DNA of 64,000 nt from Mesostigma viride. Lineage: Eukaryota; Streptophyta; Mesostigmatophyceae; Mesostigmatales; Mesostigmataceae. Shown here in pieces: positions 53,885 to 64,000 of this stretch; the first letter of the stretch is position 1, and the number at the start of each line of letters is the position of its first letter. The notes beneath the pieces are model-generated. The model did no database searches and was not told the DNA's origin. It saw nothing but the letters and a program-made list of their open reading frames with translations. The stretch covers positions 946,970 through 1,010,969 of the forward strand of contig RPFO01000497.1 in assembly GCA_009746045.1 (NCBI GenBank), in the 5' to 3' direction. The position numbers and the translations under genes are program-made.

Positions 53885-54288
53885 CTCCTGACGTGGGCTG
53901 GGCCTAGTGATGTTAGACGCCGCAAGGCCCGCACCTTCAAGGAACAGCTAGTAGCGGACATGGGGGGCCTCGGCCTCTCCGTGATTTGGAAGAAGATGAT
54001 GGACAAGGCCAAGTGGGCCCAGGTCATAGAGGACAATGAGCCCCCCCCAGTGGGGAAGCGCCCGCGTGTGCAGTCCCGCGGGCGGCACGCCAGATAGCTC
54101 CCCCTCGGGCAGCGTGCGGCTGCCTAGATAGATGTTGTAGTTAGAATGCTGTTAGGTAGATGTAGTATGTAGCCAATGTAGATAGATTAGACCGGTAGGA
54201 ATGTTTGCACCCATCCATCCATCCATCGGGGTTAATGCTCCGTGACTCCCCAACGGGAGCACGAGTCTAATTAATTAATTAATTAATT
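53885..54288 (+). mobile_element. LINE family A, 404-bp 5'-truncated insertion with 11-bp target duplication
   Basis: Flanked by AAGGGCCTGGC (53874-53884 and 54289-54299), a single copy in copy 1 of the duplication. Encodes the family A C-terminus LLTWAGPSDVRRR, ARTFKEQLVADMGGLGLSVI, then KRPRVQSRGRHAR with TAG 54095-54097. The 3' UTR has CACCCATCCATCCATCC, the perfect hairpin CTCCC-CAAC-GGGAG (54246-54259) and a (TTAA)n tail. The frame is intact, so this is a young copy. Confidence 0.9.
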
Positions 54289-54460
54289 AAGGGCCTGGCA
54301 CCCTCTAGATAAAAACCAGTACTTAGAATTGTTTGTAAGTACGTAGATAGAATAGCTAGACCGATAGGATTGCATGCACCCATCCATCCATTGGGGACAA
54401 TGCCCTGTGACTTCCCAACGGGAGCACGAGTTTTATAATTATAATATATTAATCTCGATC

Positions 54461-57222
54461 ACATGGTGCCATGGACAAATCACACTGCTCCCTTGTGCCA
54501 AAGCATGAGTTTGTCGTGAGAAGAACCTACAGGTTCTTCGTGCGCTCGACCAAACACGCCGTACATTTCCCAAGTTGCGCTTACCGTTTTCGGTCATGAC
54601 AATCGAGCCCCGGCCCCACTGTGCGCTGGCTTTCACGCTTGCTGCTATAAACAAGTGATGTGCACCCCAATCGCTGCCATACATTACACACAATGTCCTG
54701 GCGGTGATGTGTGATTCAAATGTGCGCATGGTCCAGCTTGTATGCGCCATGCATGCTAGCTGGCCAGTTGCGGCATCCTAATCGCAAAGGCACTGATGCA
54801 ATGAGCTGCTAGCTGCAGCCCGTCACTAGGACTAAACAATCACGTTGTGCGTCCAAATTAAAAGTATCGCATTTTACCACTTCCGTTAGTTGCTGGCAGC
54901 ATATGATGCGATTCCATCATACTGTAGCAGTTTCTATAGACATCAAAGTGCCACCATCCGTCAACACACCCGCGCTCGCTAAGCTGCCTTGCATCAGTAA
55001 CGTGACGTCAGACTGTGGATGTACAAACATTTCAGCGCCACATGTGCCCTGCATTTATTAGCTTAATCTGCACACCTTGTTTGCGCTGGCCTCACTATCT
55101 GTAGACTACGACGCAAGCACGCACATCTCGACCACTCGACCGGAGGCCCCACCGCCCTTCCCGTCTCCCCCCAAATTCCCATGACCGGCCTTCCTTCACA
55201 CATGGCCATCACCCCAGTGTGCCCCGCGCTCAACACTTCACCTGCCATGTGCGCGGTACGCCCGCAGGCCAGCTGTGCGGGTGGACCGCTGCTTGGCCGA
55301 GCGCCTGCAGTTCGAGGAGGTCGCACGCCCACGGCCCCCCCACCGCCACTGGCCATCGCCCGCGCTGTCCTAAAGAAGAGCGGAGGCCACCAGTGCCGCC
55401 CCGTTGGCCAGTCCTGCCAAGACCCTGAATGCAGGGTTCGTGAGTGATGCTATTGGCCCACTAGAAAAGGAACAGGGGCCCTGAGTGATCCACGCTAGAG
55501 TGACCCAGAAAAAATGATGGGGACCTGGCAGGGACGAGGGCAAAGCTTCACTAAGCCCCACAATGGGCTTGCAATGCCATGAACAACTGGATGCGGAGAA
55601 AAACAGCGCATATGCAGTATGGGGGTGTTCGGTGCTCCCCCTTGGATCAAGTACACGAGGGGGGAAGAGCGCGGTGAGACGGGCATGCACCTTGCAAGGA
55701 CAAGGGGTGAGAGAGCGACAATGTGTGTCGACAAGATTGACCCGATGCCAGCTGGCCACCAGAGTGCCGCGCCCTGGGGGGGGCCTGTTACGCGCTGATG
55801 ACCACTGCACTGTTTGCCTCTCACCCCTCTGTCTGTGCACACTCGTCGTCATGACACAAGTGGCACTCCGCACTAGAGTCCACACTAGTCTACTCCGCAC
55901 CAGAGGCACACGCGTGGTCACGGGCGCACTTTGCAGTTGCCGATGCAGTGAGTGAGGATGCCCCATGGCATGCCACCGCAGAAGCTCATGCGCACCGCTG
56001 CCTATTTTGGGTCATGGCCCTCCTCAACTCTACATAAGTTGGCACCGTATTCCAGGAGGTGCGGTTGCGCAGAGACTGTGGTACTAGGCTCGCTCACGTT
56101 TTAATGCAAGCTCACGCAAACACGAGCCTTTTGGGCCGTGGCCGTGGCTGGCCGAGCGATTTGGAAATCCGGCGTGACACGTCGAGTAAAAGATTAAAAG
56201 AAAGAGTACGACATGGACCAGGTTCCTGCACAGATGTCAGCGTCCAGCAAGCGAGCCTCGAAAACAAAGCGGTTAAAGAGCAGGAGCTGCTGCAATGAGT
56301 GCCTCTGCGCCCTCCATCAGAATCATCCTTTGCATTACTAGACGATGTGCCCGCATCGAGACCAGTCACAGCACACGACAAACACGCAGCAGCGCTCCAC
56401 AACACGTGAGCAGGTGCAAGGGTACGAGCAAGCGGGCACCTTCCCTGATAAGAAACTTGCGTACTCACGGGCTTGAAGTAGGCCTTCCATCCGTTTACTG
56501 TCCACCATTCCCTCATCGACCTCCCTTTGGCCCTGGCCGAGACGGAGCAGCCGTGGCGCATGTGCGCCAAGTGCGTGGCCGCTCTTCCTGCCACCATTAA
56601 ATTTGCAGCCTTGGTTGGTTCCATGCTTTCCAGGAGTGCTACTATCCTCATGCCTCCCCAGGCGCTATCAGTTCGCCAAGCAGGGCAGGCGGCAGTGTTG
56701 CAACCTGCCTCTGCAGGAATGCATCGGTGTGATGCTATTCCAATACCAATCCAGAATCCCCAACCGGCCAACCCATTCATCCTCATCCCACCCCTTCGAG
56801 CCTTGTGCTGCGTCCACGCCCCCCTGCCTCCAGGTCTCGCTGAAAATAGCCAGACAAAATGCCGCGACTGCTGCATCGTCAACTGAGCCCAGAGATATCG
56901 ATGACGCTGGCTATTTTTTTTTATGGCTGCGACTCAAACGTTGCCATGCTTTGGTCGTTGCGCTCGGCGTCATCCCTCGGCTGTGCATGGCTGGCCTTTC
57001 AACTAGAGTAAACAATTACTGCTTGATTGACACCCTCAGCAGTGCACGTTATCCGCCATTATGAGCTGTTGCCCGACTCCTGCTTGTCGTGGCCTTTTGA
57101 ACCATAGAGGGGCCGACTTAGGTACTCCTGAACAAGTCGACTCATGAATGGCAGGCAGCCCTTCTTAAATCTGGTGGCGCCGGCTCCGTCGCAAATCGAA
57201 GCCAATGTATGGATAGTAACGT
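54461..57222. other. Poorly coding region, copy 2
   Basis: Counterpart of 28413-31050. The open frames have different boundaries from copy 1 because of indels. The decaying 119-codon frame at 56527-56886 corresponds to 30383-30796. Confidence 0.45.
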
Positions 57223-57591
57223 CTACAATGCCAAGATTTTAGCAGGTACCGCTATCTCAATTTCTATCGTTCCGTTCCAGGTAATATATGGAAATGGCCG
57301 CATGAGATAATGCACGCATTCCTTGTAACCTGCAATCTCGCATTTGACTCTAAAAGCAGTACGCAGATGCCATGTTTCGTCCTCATCGTCCATGGATATA
57401 CTTTTGATAGTCGCCGCCCGATTCCGCATTATCTTAGCCTTGATATGACATCGAAGTTCGCCTGTCTCGCTTTGCCGTTTCCATGCATCTAAAGCCTTAC
57501 TAGATGTATCGTAAACGGGCAAGGGAAACCGAGGTCCGACTTCCGAGACTTCAACCTTGTTATAATTTGCGTAGATCGGCAGGGTCGGCAT
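57223..57591 (-). CDS. Unidentified 122-aa protein, intact frame in copy 2
   Basis: Minus-strand frame starting MPTLPIYANYNKVEVSEVGP, with KALDAWKRQSETGELRCHIK, KIMRNRAATIKSISMDDEDE and KECVHYLMRPFPYITWNGTI, ending AKILAL. Downstream on the same strand another frame looks coding (HTLASICDGAGATRFKKGCL, FMSRLVQEYL), so the real protein may be longer with an intron or frameshift. It is divergently oriented to the U-box kinase gene, 400 bp away. Copy 1 is frameshifted. I recognise no domain. Confidence 0.4.
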   Translation of the reverse strand: MPTLPIYANYNKVEVSEVGPRFPLPVYDTSSKALDAWKRQSETGELRCHIKAKIMRNRAATIKSISMDDEDETWHLRTAFRVKCEIAGYKECVHYLMRPFPYITWNGTIEIEIAVPAKILAL

Positions 57592-57988
57592 AGAAACATG
57601 TTATGCTTACATACTTTCCGTGCGATCAAGAATTCAAGATGAACGGGGATGCAAAACTCGAGGCAGCGCACCGGTCGCTGGCCGAAATGCTGTATTGCAT
57701 ATCCTGAAAGAAATCCTGGAAGCACATCCTGTAAAACAGCACCAGTATTCAGCAATACGTTTTGTCACTGACAGACTTCTCATATTGTGACCCACTTGCA
57801 CAACTCAGTACATTTACATTCATCGCTTTGCCACTTCATAATGAGATTAGCCTGCTGCTGCAAACCGCAAACTCATGGGATCAGGATGGCAAACACGTAG
57901 CAATATTACCTTTATGATTGATTTACAACGCTCAATTAATTGCACTGACGCGACACATACCTTGTAAATCAACTTCCAAGGGCGGTGA
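57592..57988. promoter_or_regulatory. Intergenic spacer upstream of the U-box kinase gene, possibly bidirectional
   Basis: About 400 bp between the minus-strand frame and the kinase start. A block of roughly 110 bp (about 57632-57745) is present here and missing in copy 1, so the two kinase copies have different upstream regions. No specific promoter motif identified. Confidence 0.3.
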
Positions 57989-59272
57989 ATGGATCCCCCG
58001 GCGCAATTCCTGTGCCCCATCTCCTGTGACATAATGCGAGATCCCGTCATCTTAGTGGGATCTGGCCAAGTCTACGAAAGGAACTTTATAGAACAGTGGT
58101 TCACTCGAGGCAATGAGACCGACCCGCTGACAAACGTGAGGGTTTCTGACAAGACCCGGGTCCCTGTTGTAGCGCTGCGCTCGCTCATTGAGCAATGGAT
58201 GGAGCAGCAGAGAGATAAGCAGCGTCTTGGAATAGCAGGCATGGAAGCCGGCTCTATTCCGCTCATAAGCCAGGACACATTGGTCTTGGGCGAGCTCCTT
58301 CATAACGGGGCCATGGCTGCCGTGTCGGTGGCGGTCCTAAAACCAGCGGGGCAGGAAGTTGTGGTGAAAATGTTCCATGCCAGAGGGCTGACAGATGATG
58401 AGTCCGCCAGGTTCCGCAAGGAGGTGCAAATACTGCACCAGGCATCGGTCTTTTGCCACAACGTGTGCCGCCTCATCGGGGTGGCCAGCATTAACGGCCA
58501 GCCCTGCATGATCATGCCGCGTTACAGCGCCTCGCTGCAACAGGTGCTGCTTCAGCATCAGCAGACTGGCAGCAATGGAGGTGCAGCTACCTCACAAGGC
58601 TTGCCATTGGACCGCATTCTGAGCATCAGTCAGGATGTTGCCTTGGCAATTGCGGACCTGCATGAACGGGGCATCATGGTGCTGGATTTGAAACCTGACA
58701 ATATCTTGCTGGACAAGTATGGGCGGGCCGTGGTGGCCGATTTTGGGATCTCAGCCCTCCGAACCAGCACAATGTCGCGCTACAATCCCACATTCGGCGC
58801 TCAGGGCACGGCCAACTACATGGCGCCGGAGCAGTGGATTCCCGAAGAGTTTGGGGGCATAACCACCGCAGCGGATGCATGGGGTTTCGGGTGCGTTTTG
58901 GTGGAAATGGCATCCGCCACTGCCCCCTGGGCTGGCTTGAACAATTTCCAAATCATGACACGTGTCACTCCCCCACGCATGATGTCTCCAGCCATCCCAG
59001 ACAGCCTGCCCAGCTCATTGCGGGACCTTCTGCGCGGCTGCTTTGCGTACCAGCCGACCGACAGGCCCGCCTTTGCAGAGATCCTGGTGATGTTGCGGCA
59101 AGGGGCGGTGAGCCAGACAGCTCCGCAGCATACCGCTCCCCAGCCACAACCCCCAGGGTCCCCAGCCACGGCTCCACTCCCTGCCAGCCCTCAACAACCT
59201 GGGCAAGCAACCACTGCATCATCCCCACTGGTGAGGAGGATGGGGGATGCCACGTGTTTCTGCTGCGTCTAA
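57989..59272 (+). CDS. U-box and protein kinase exon, copy 2 (gene runs off the window)
   Basis: Near-identical to 31822-33108: U-box about 5-75, kinase about 95-375 with Lys127, Glu145, VLD 231-233, DFG and APE conserved. Replacements I see: Val57 to Arg in the U-box, Arg203 to Gln in the insert, Cys to Gly in helix G/H (LLRGCFAYQ), and a residue change plus one deletion in the Pro-rich tail. More of the base differences in the domains are synonymous. The donor at 59230 (CCACTG|GTGAGG) leads to ankyrin exons at 62310 and 63027; without splicing it ends TCFCCV at 59272. Further exons lie beyond 64000. Confidence 0.92.
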   Translation: MDPPAQFLCPISCDIMRDPVILVGSGQVYERNFIEQWFTRGNETDPLTNVRVSDKTRVPVVALRSLIEQWMEQQRDKQRLGIAGMEAGSIPLISQDTLVLGELLHNGAMAAVSVAVLKPAGQEVVVKMFHARGLTDDESARFRKEVQILHQASVFCHNVCRLIGVASINGQPCMIMPRYSASLQQVLLQHQQTGSNGGAATSQGLPLDRILSISQDVALAIADLHERGIMVLDLKPDNILLDKYGRAVVADFGISALRTSTMSRYNPTFGAQGTANYMAPEQWIPEEFGGITTAADAWGFGCVLVEMASATAPWAGLNNFQIMTRVTPPRMMSPAIPDSLPSSLRDLLRGCFAYQPTDRPAFAEILVMLRQGAVSQTAPQHTAPQPQPPGSPATAPLPASPQQPGQATTASSPLVRRMGDATCFCCV

Positions 59273-62200
59273 GTCTCCCCCTGCATGGCTTGGCTGATTG
59301 TGAGAGAATGTGCAAAGAACCTGCGCTGCCAAAACAAGAGACCTGTGCTGAAGCGGAAAGTGGTTGACATAAACCTTGTGGGCGTTCTGTGGTTGGTATC
59401 CCCTGTTTTTTGCTGTGTTCGATCTTACACGGGTTGTCTAATACAGTAGAGGCATGCTAGACTTGGGGAGCTTACACATTACACAGGACTGAAACGTGCA
59501 CGTTTATACACTACTATGGTTAAGCTTGTTGGGTATTGTTGCCCTCTCACTTGCAAGGAAAGCAGCGTGGCATGATTGGCTTTCCGGGAGTTATTTGCTC
59601 CTGCATCAATTGCAATTCATCATTGTGCTGCGACATGGCCAGGCATTTTCTGCATTGTCCTATTCCCTTTTGCCCTCCCATCGGCTTGCATATAATCATG
59701 GTGCACCACGTTTTGTGCGGGTACCCCTTTCCTGACAGGACTCTCGCCCGTCAGTGCAGTCAGCTGGCAGAGAAGGCCCAGTGGATGAATCTTCGATCGC
59801 GATGCTGCTGAGCGACATGAACGTCGCAGACAATGTATGATATTTTTGGAGCATTTGCCTTACATGTTCCTTTCTCCCTGCATTGGAAGGGACTGTCGCT
59901 CCGCATGGTGCAGTCCAGAAGGCCTCTCCCAGAGGTGCAGGTATAGAAGGTGCCATGTCACTGTAAAAAGCATGTGTTTCCAAAGGGCACAGACCTGCAT
60001 ACATGGTGAGTGCGTCTGGGGGGGATGAAACAGCGGCTAGCCCAGAACACCAGGTGCAGAACTGAATTTTAGCTTTGCAAATATGCTTGAGTGATTTTTA
60101 TTGATTTTCTTGCTCTCATCATGGGCATGTGGACAACACAACCTGGATACAGCCCCAGTACTTGCTTGCTTTTGGTTGTATGGACCCATTTTCGGAACTC
60201 TGGACCAATAAAACAAATTTCTGCATGGTGCAGAAGTGCCGGTTATTTGAGCCTGTACTCGGTATGCACTTGCCTGGCACTCCTTGACCTTGTGCAGTAA
60301 TAACCCGGTATATGCCTGACCACCGTAAATGCCTTGAGTTTGACTTTGGTTCAGACTTTGTGGGCGTAGCAGGCACGTTCAGGGAGTAATGGGATGAGGA
60401 AAACTGATTTGTCGTCACCAGCGGTCGATATCAGGCGGTGAGCCATGAGAAATCTACCTGGATCTTGCAGCCTGTGGAAGTTCAGGTTTGGGTAGCCTAT
60501 GTAAATCTGGTGCTGTACAACCTGCCAGTGTGTGCTGCCAAGGGTTTGAACGCGGGCATGACACAATCCACTCAGCTCTGCAGCCATGCTGCTGGTCCCT
60601 CCTTTTGGTCATCTATAGTCCAGCACTGTTTTGTCTCAATGTTCTGTGGTGGCTTTGATGGCCTCATCTTCAGTACGTTGGCTACACTTCCTGAAATTGG
60701 TTGACCATGGGTGCTGTATTTCCCTCACAACTCCTCTACGTTGACTACCTCTACTTTATCAGATGAGGATAGGGGATGCCACGTCTTTCTGCTGCGTCTA
60801 AGTCGCCCCCTGCATGGCTTGGCTGATTGTGAGAGAATGTGCGAAGAACCTGCGCTGCCAAAACAAGATACTTGTGCTGAAGCGGAAAGTGGTTAGCATA
60901 AACCTCGTGGGCGTTCTGTGGTTGGTATCCCCTGGTATTTGCTGTGTTCGATCTTACACGGGTTGTCTAATACAGTAGAGGCATGCTAGACTTGGGGAGC
61001 TTACATATTACACAGGACTGAAACGTGCACGTTTATACACTACTATGGTTGAGCTTGTTGGGTATTGTTGCCCTCTCACTTGCAAGGAAAGCAGCGTGGC
61101 CTTATTGGCTTTCCGGGAGTTATTTGCTCCTGCATCAATTGCAATTCATCATTATGCTGCGACATGGCCAGGCATTTTCTGCATTGTCCTATTCCCTTTT
61201 GCCCTTCCATCGGCTTGCGTATGCTCATGGTGCACCACGTTTTGTGCGGGTACCCCTTTCCTGACAGGACTCTCACCCGTCAGTGCAGTCAGCTGGCAGA
61301 GAAGGCCCAGTGGATGATTCTTCGATCGCGGTGCTGCTGAGCGACATGAACGTCGCAGACAATGTATGATATTTTTGGAGCATTTGCCTTACATGTTCCT
61401 TTTCTCCCTGCTTGGATTGGAAGGGACTGTCGCTCTGCATGGTGCAGTCCAGAAGGCCTCTCCCAGAGATGCAGTTATAGAAGGTGCCATGTCACTGTAA
61501 AAAGCATGTGTTTCCAAAGGGCACAGACCTGCATACATGGTGAGTGCGTCTGGGGGGGATGAAACAGCGGCTAGCCCAGAACACCAGGTGCAGAACTGAA
61601 TTTTAGCTTTGCAAATATGCTTGAGTGATTTTTATCGATTTTCTTGCTCTCATCATGGGCATGTGGACAACACAACCTGGATACAGCCCCAGTACTTGCT
61701 TGCTTTTGGTTGTATGGACCCATTTTCGGAACTCTGGACCAATAAAACAAATTTCTGCATGGTGCAGAAGTGCCGGTTATTTGAGCCTGTACTCGGTATG
61801 CACTTGCCTGGCACTCCTTGACCTTGTGCAGTAAAAACCCGGTATATGTCTGACCACCATAAATGCCTTGAGTTTGACTTTGGTTCAGACTTTGTCGGCG
61901 TAGCAGGCACGTTCAGAGAGTACTGGGATGAGGAAAATTGATTTTTCGTCACCAGCTGTCGATATCAGGCGGTGGGCCATGAGAAATCTGCCTGGATCTT
62001 GCATCCTGTGGAAGTTCAGGTTTGGGTAGCCTATGTAAATCTGGTGCTGGACAACCTGCCAGTGTGTGCTGCCAAGGGTTTGAACGCGGGCATGACACAA
62101 TCCACTCAGCTCTGCAGCGATGCTGCTGGTTCTTCCTTTTGGTCATCTATAGTCCAGCACTGTTTTGTCTCAATGTTCTGTGGTGGCTTTGATGGCCTCA

Positions 62201-62309
62201 TCTTCAGTACGTTGGCTACACTTCCTGAAATTGGTTGACCATGGGTGCTGTATTTCCCTCACAACTCCTCTACGTTGACTACCTCTACTTTATCGGATGC
62301 TGTGTCCAG
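59231..62309 (+). repeat. First intron of copy 2, internally duplicated (2 x ~1.53 kb)
   Basis: 59231-60762 and 60763-62309 are tandem copies of the same intron sequence. The junction at about 60760 joins the intron's end (CTCTACTTTATC) to its beginning (GATGAGGATAGGGGATGCC) through a GATG overlap. The second copy therefore carries a relic of the exon/donor edge, including the ...FCCV stop frame. Confidence 0.9.
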
Positions 62310-62408
62310 GTGGGGCAGACCCCGTTGCATCATGCAGCAAAGGCGGGGCATCTCAACATGGTCCAACGCCTGGTTGCGAATGGTGCCGACATGGAAGCTA
62401 AGGACCAG
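62310..62408 (+). CDS. Ankyrin exon 1, copy 2
   Basis: 99 nt, phase 0, VGQTPLHHAAKAGHLNMVQR through NGADMEAKDQ. Against copy 1 it has four replacements (Phe16Asn, Gly19Gln, His20Arg, Lys33Gln) and about one silent change. Confidence 0.85.
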
Positions 62409-63026
62409 GTCAGTGTCGGGTTTGTCCTAGTGGCCAAAGCTGATGTAATCATGTTCAACGTGTCATCTACAATGTTTTCAAAGCAGTGGGATGCTCACTC
62501 ATGCCTCTTGATCCTAGTGACCCGACCATTGTGACTACTAAGTAACCCCTAATTTTAATAAGCAACCCCAGGGGTCCATGCCCAATCATTTCACACAACA
62601 AGACGCACAAGCTGCCAACTGTGACCTCGTTTATCCCACGCAGTTTTCAAGAAAAGAAGGCAGTGTTTGCCAACAGCAAGATTCTCACACTGTAGAGCAT
62701 TCTGGCTTTGTGATCAACCCAGGACAGATCGATTCCGAGAAGTTGGGTGGAGGCTACTGGGATGAACACTGTACTATTACTGTATGATCAGATTGGCGGT
62801 GCTTAAATTGAACTACACAGCGCTGGAAAGGCAGGCACAAGTTGTGGGAGCTGCTTGCAGGTCAATCGCTCGAGTGTTTGACTGGGTTTGTGATCAGGGG
62901 CTGTGATGTTCATGAATGTGGGCATGACGCATATACAGTTCTGATCATGCAGGCACATCCCTCCGCTTGGTGGTTTACCACATTCCAAGTAGTCCTGATA
63001 AGGAGATTCGTTGCTGCTACGTGCAG

Positions 63027-63125
63027 AATGATTGCACACCGCTCCATATTGCGGCACTGGAGGGCCACCTGGAGGTCATGAAGCACCTGGTCGCGAGTGG
63101 TGCGAACAAGGAGGCCAAGGACAAG
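63027..63125 (+). CDS. Ankyrin exon 2, copy 2
   Basis: 99 nt, phase 0, NDCTPLHIAALEGHLEVMKH through SGANKEAKDK. Replacements against copy 1 at repeat positions 1, 3, 8, 11, 18 and 32. Donor GTCAGC. Confidence 0.85.
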
Positions 63126-64000
63126 GTCAGCTTTCCCTTTACCTGATGGCCGCAAGTGGATGTGCTTCCGCGCATAGTTTATGCATATGTGCAGGGCAAT
63201 CATGTTGTAGGATGGGCAAAGGGCTTCATGACAGATGGTGTCGGGCTTGCTATCAACTTCACTGGGCACGTTTGCGATATCCCAGCACTGGGCGCACTGT
63301 CTCTGCATCACAGACGACCTATCTCAGTTCCACTCCAGTACTCAGGGCGAGAATCCGTGAGATAGCAGGCGTGTGACCTTGTTGTGCTGGAGATTATTCC
63401 ATTTTCCTCTTGCGCACCCTCTGAGATCATGTTCCCCGCCCCCCGCCCGTTCCTACGCTTTCTATATTGACAACGGGTAAGTAACTGCCGAATCCATTGA
63501 CCTGCGGTGCATGGTGAGATGGTCCCAGTTACTGAACCTTTTCACCACCAGGCCTTTGGTGATCCGAATATTTTTCACACCCACGTTGTCTGGACTTGCC
63601 CATCCTGACTTCCAGGCTGTCGTGAGTGCCATATGCTTGCTGGGAGGTATATGCAGTGTATGTTTGATTCCTTGCTGGTAGCTTATGGGCTTTCTTTTTT
63701 TTCTGTGTTCAGCGGAATCTCAGATTTGAGGAGCTAGCGATTTCATGTTTGTTGCTTTCTGACGACAGTATGTAACGCATTCAGCCTGTCCTTATGTTAT
63801 TAGCAGCTGCTGCCTGGGATCTTTGCTGATGTTCTTAACTGGCCCAACTCCCCCACACGGGCCACACGGCTGCCCAACCATGTCAGTAAATCCATGTCCT
63901 CGGTGGTTGTACTGATGCCTTGTTTTCTGCAGTGATGGTTGTTAGTGTGGGGGCTACAGGGATGTAGTGCATGACGGTGCTTTGGGTTACACTACGAAGC
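63126..64000 (+). other. Unit intron of the ankyrin array, copy 2, cut by window end
   Basis: Matches the other ~1.05-kb unit introns, including TGTTGTAGGATGGGCAAAGG, GACCTGCGGTGCATGGTGAG and GCGCTGGAAAGGCAGG-type landmarks. The next ankyrin exon would be expected just beyond 64000. Confidence 0.7.

Larger units (their letters stand above)
52282..54460 (+). mobile_element. Old LINE family A remnant, copy 2, multiply interrupted
   Basis: Same remnant as 24036-28412. Pieces 52282-52319, 52574-52631, 52730-52858, 53755-53884 and 54289-54460 join into one element when the later insertions are removed. The 3' hairpin is degenerate (CTTCCC-AACG-GGAG near 54411). Confidence 0.75.
50385..64000 (+). 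repeat. Segmental duplication, copy 2 (continues beyond window)
   Basis: Begins abruptly inside the ARF-GEF exon 23 linker and follows copy 1 from 22150 with an initial offset of 28235. It lacks the 3.8-kb TIR element but carries its own insertions (52320-52573, 52632-52729, 52859-53754, 53885-54288) and a doubled intron (59231-62309). Confidence 0.9.

Overview
This is a eukaryotic, intron-rich nuclear window. Spliceosomal GT-AG introns, a BIG/Sec7-type ARF-GEF, a U-box protein kinase, LINE retrotransposons and many micro- and minisatellites exclude a prokaryote. The Sec7 signature [10 protein letters not shown] and the U-box plus kinase combination point to a plant-like lineage, most likely a green alga or another algal protist. 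I cannot name the species.

Region 1 (1-2972): a short block repeated at 50084-50226, a 29-bp GC-rich minisatellite (141-1460), a small unidentified open stretch, and AT-richer DNA with degenerate ~175-bp repeats.

Region 2 (2973-23011): one complete gene on the + strand, a large BIG/Sec7-family ARF guanine-nucleotide exchange factor. I could assemble 23 exons whose splice phases all agree. They sum to 5562 nt (1853 aa) and hold the DCB, HUS, Sec7 and HDS regions in the expected order. Many of its introns contain tandem copies of the exon end plus 5' splice site.

Region 3 (23012-31821): 3' flank, an old LINE remnant split by a 3.8-kb TTAA-ended inverted-repeat element (itself carrying LINE ORF1 and LINE 3' ends), then a poorly coding stretch with decaying open frames.

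Region 4 (31822-47713): a U-box/protein-kinase/ankyrin gene. A 415-codon first exon (U-box plus kinase) is followed by eleven exons of exactly 99 nt, each one 33-residue ankyrin repeat in phase 0, then a 20-residue capping exon (predicted 798 aa). The exon-intron units (~1.15 kb) are tandemly amplified. Repeat-to-repeat differences fall mostly at the ankyrin binding-face positions. This modular array is the most striking thing in the window.

Region 5 (47714-50384): sparse sequence with a triple 53-bp repeat, a Cys-rich open stretch and a possible kinesin-like remnant.

Region 6 (50385-64000): a second copy of everything from the middle of ARF-GEF exon 23 through the U-box/kinase gene and its first two ankyrin exons, cut by the window end. 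The two copies differ by point changes, by presence/absence of several transposon insertions, and by a doubled first intron in copy 2. It is either a tandem segmental duplication of about 28 kb or two haplotypes joined in assembly.

Functionally, the ARF-GEF is expected to activate ARF GTPases at the trans-Golgi/endosome. The U-box kinase gene combines a ubiquitin-ligase module, a kinase and a variable-length ankyrin recognition module. No functional link between the two genes is visible.
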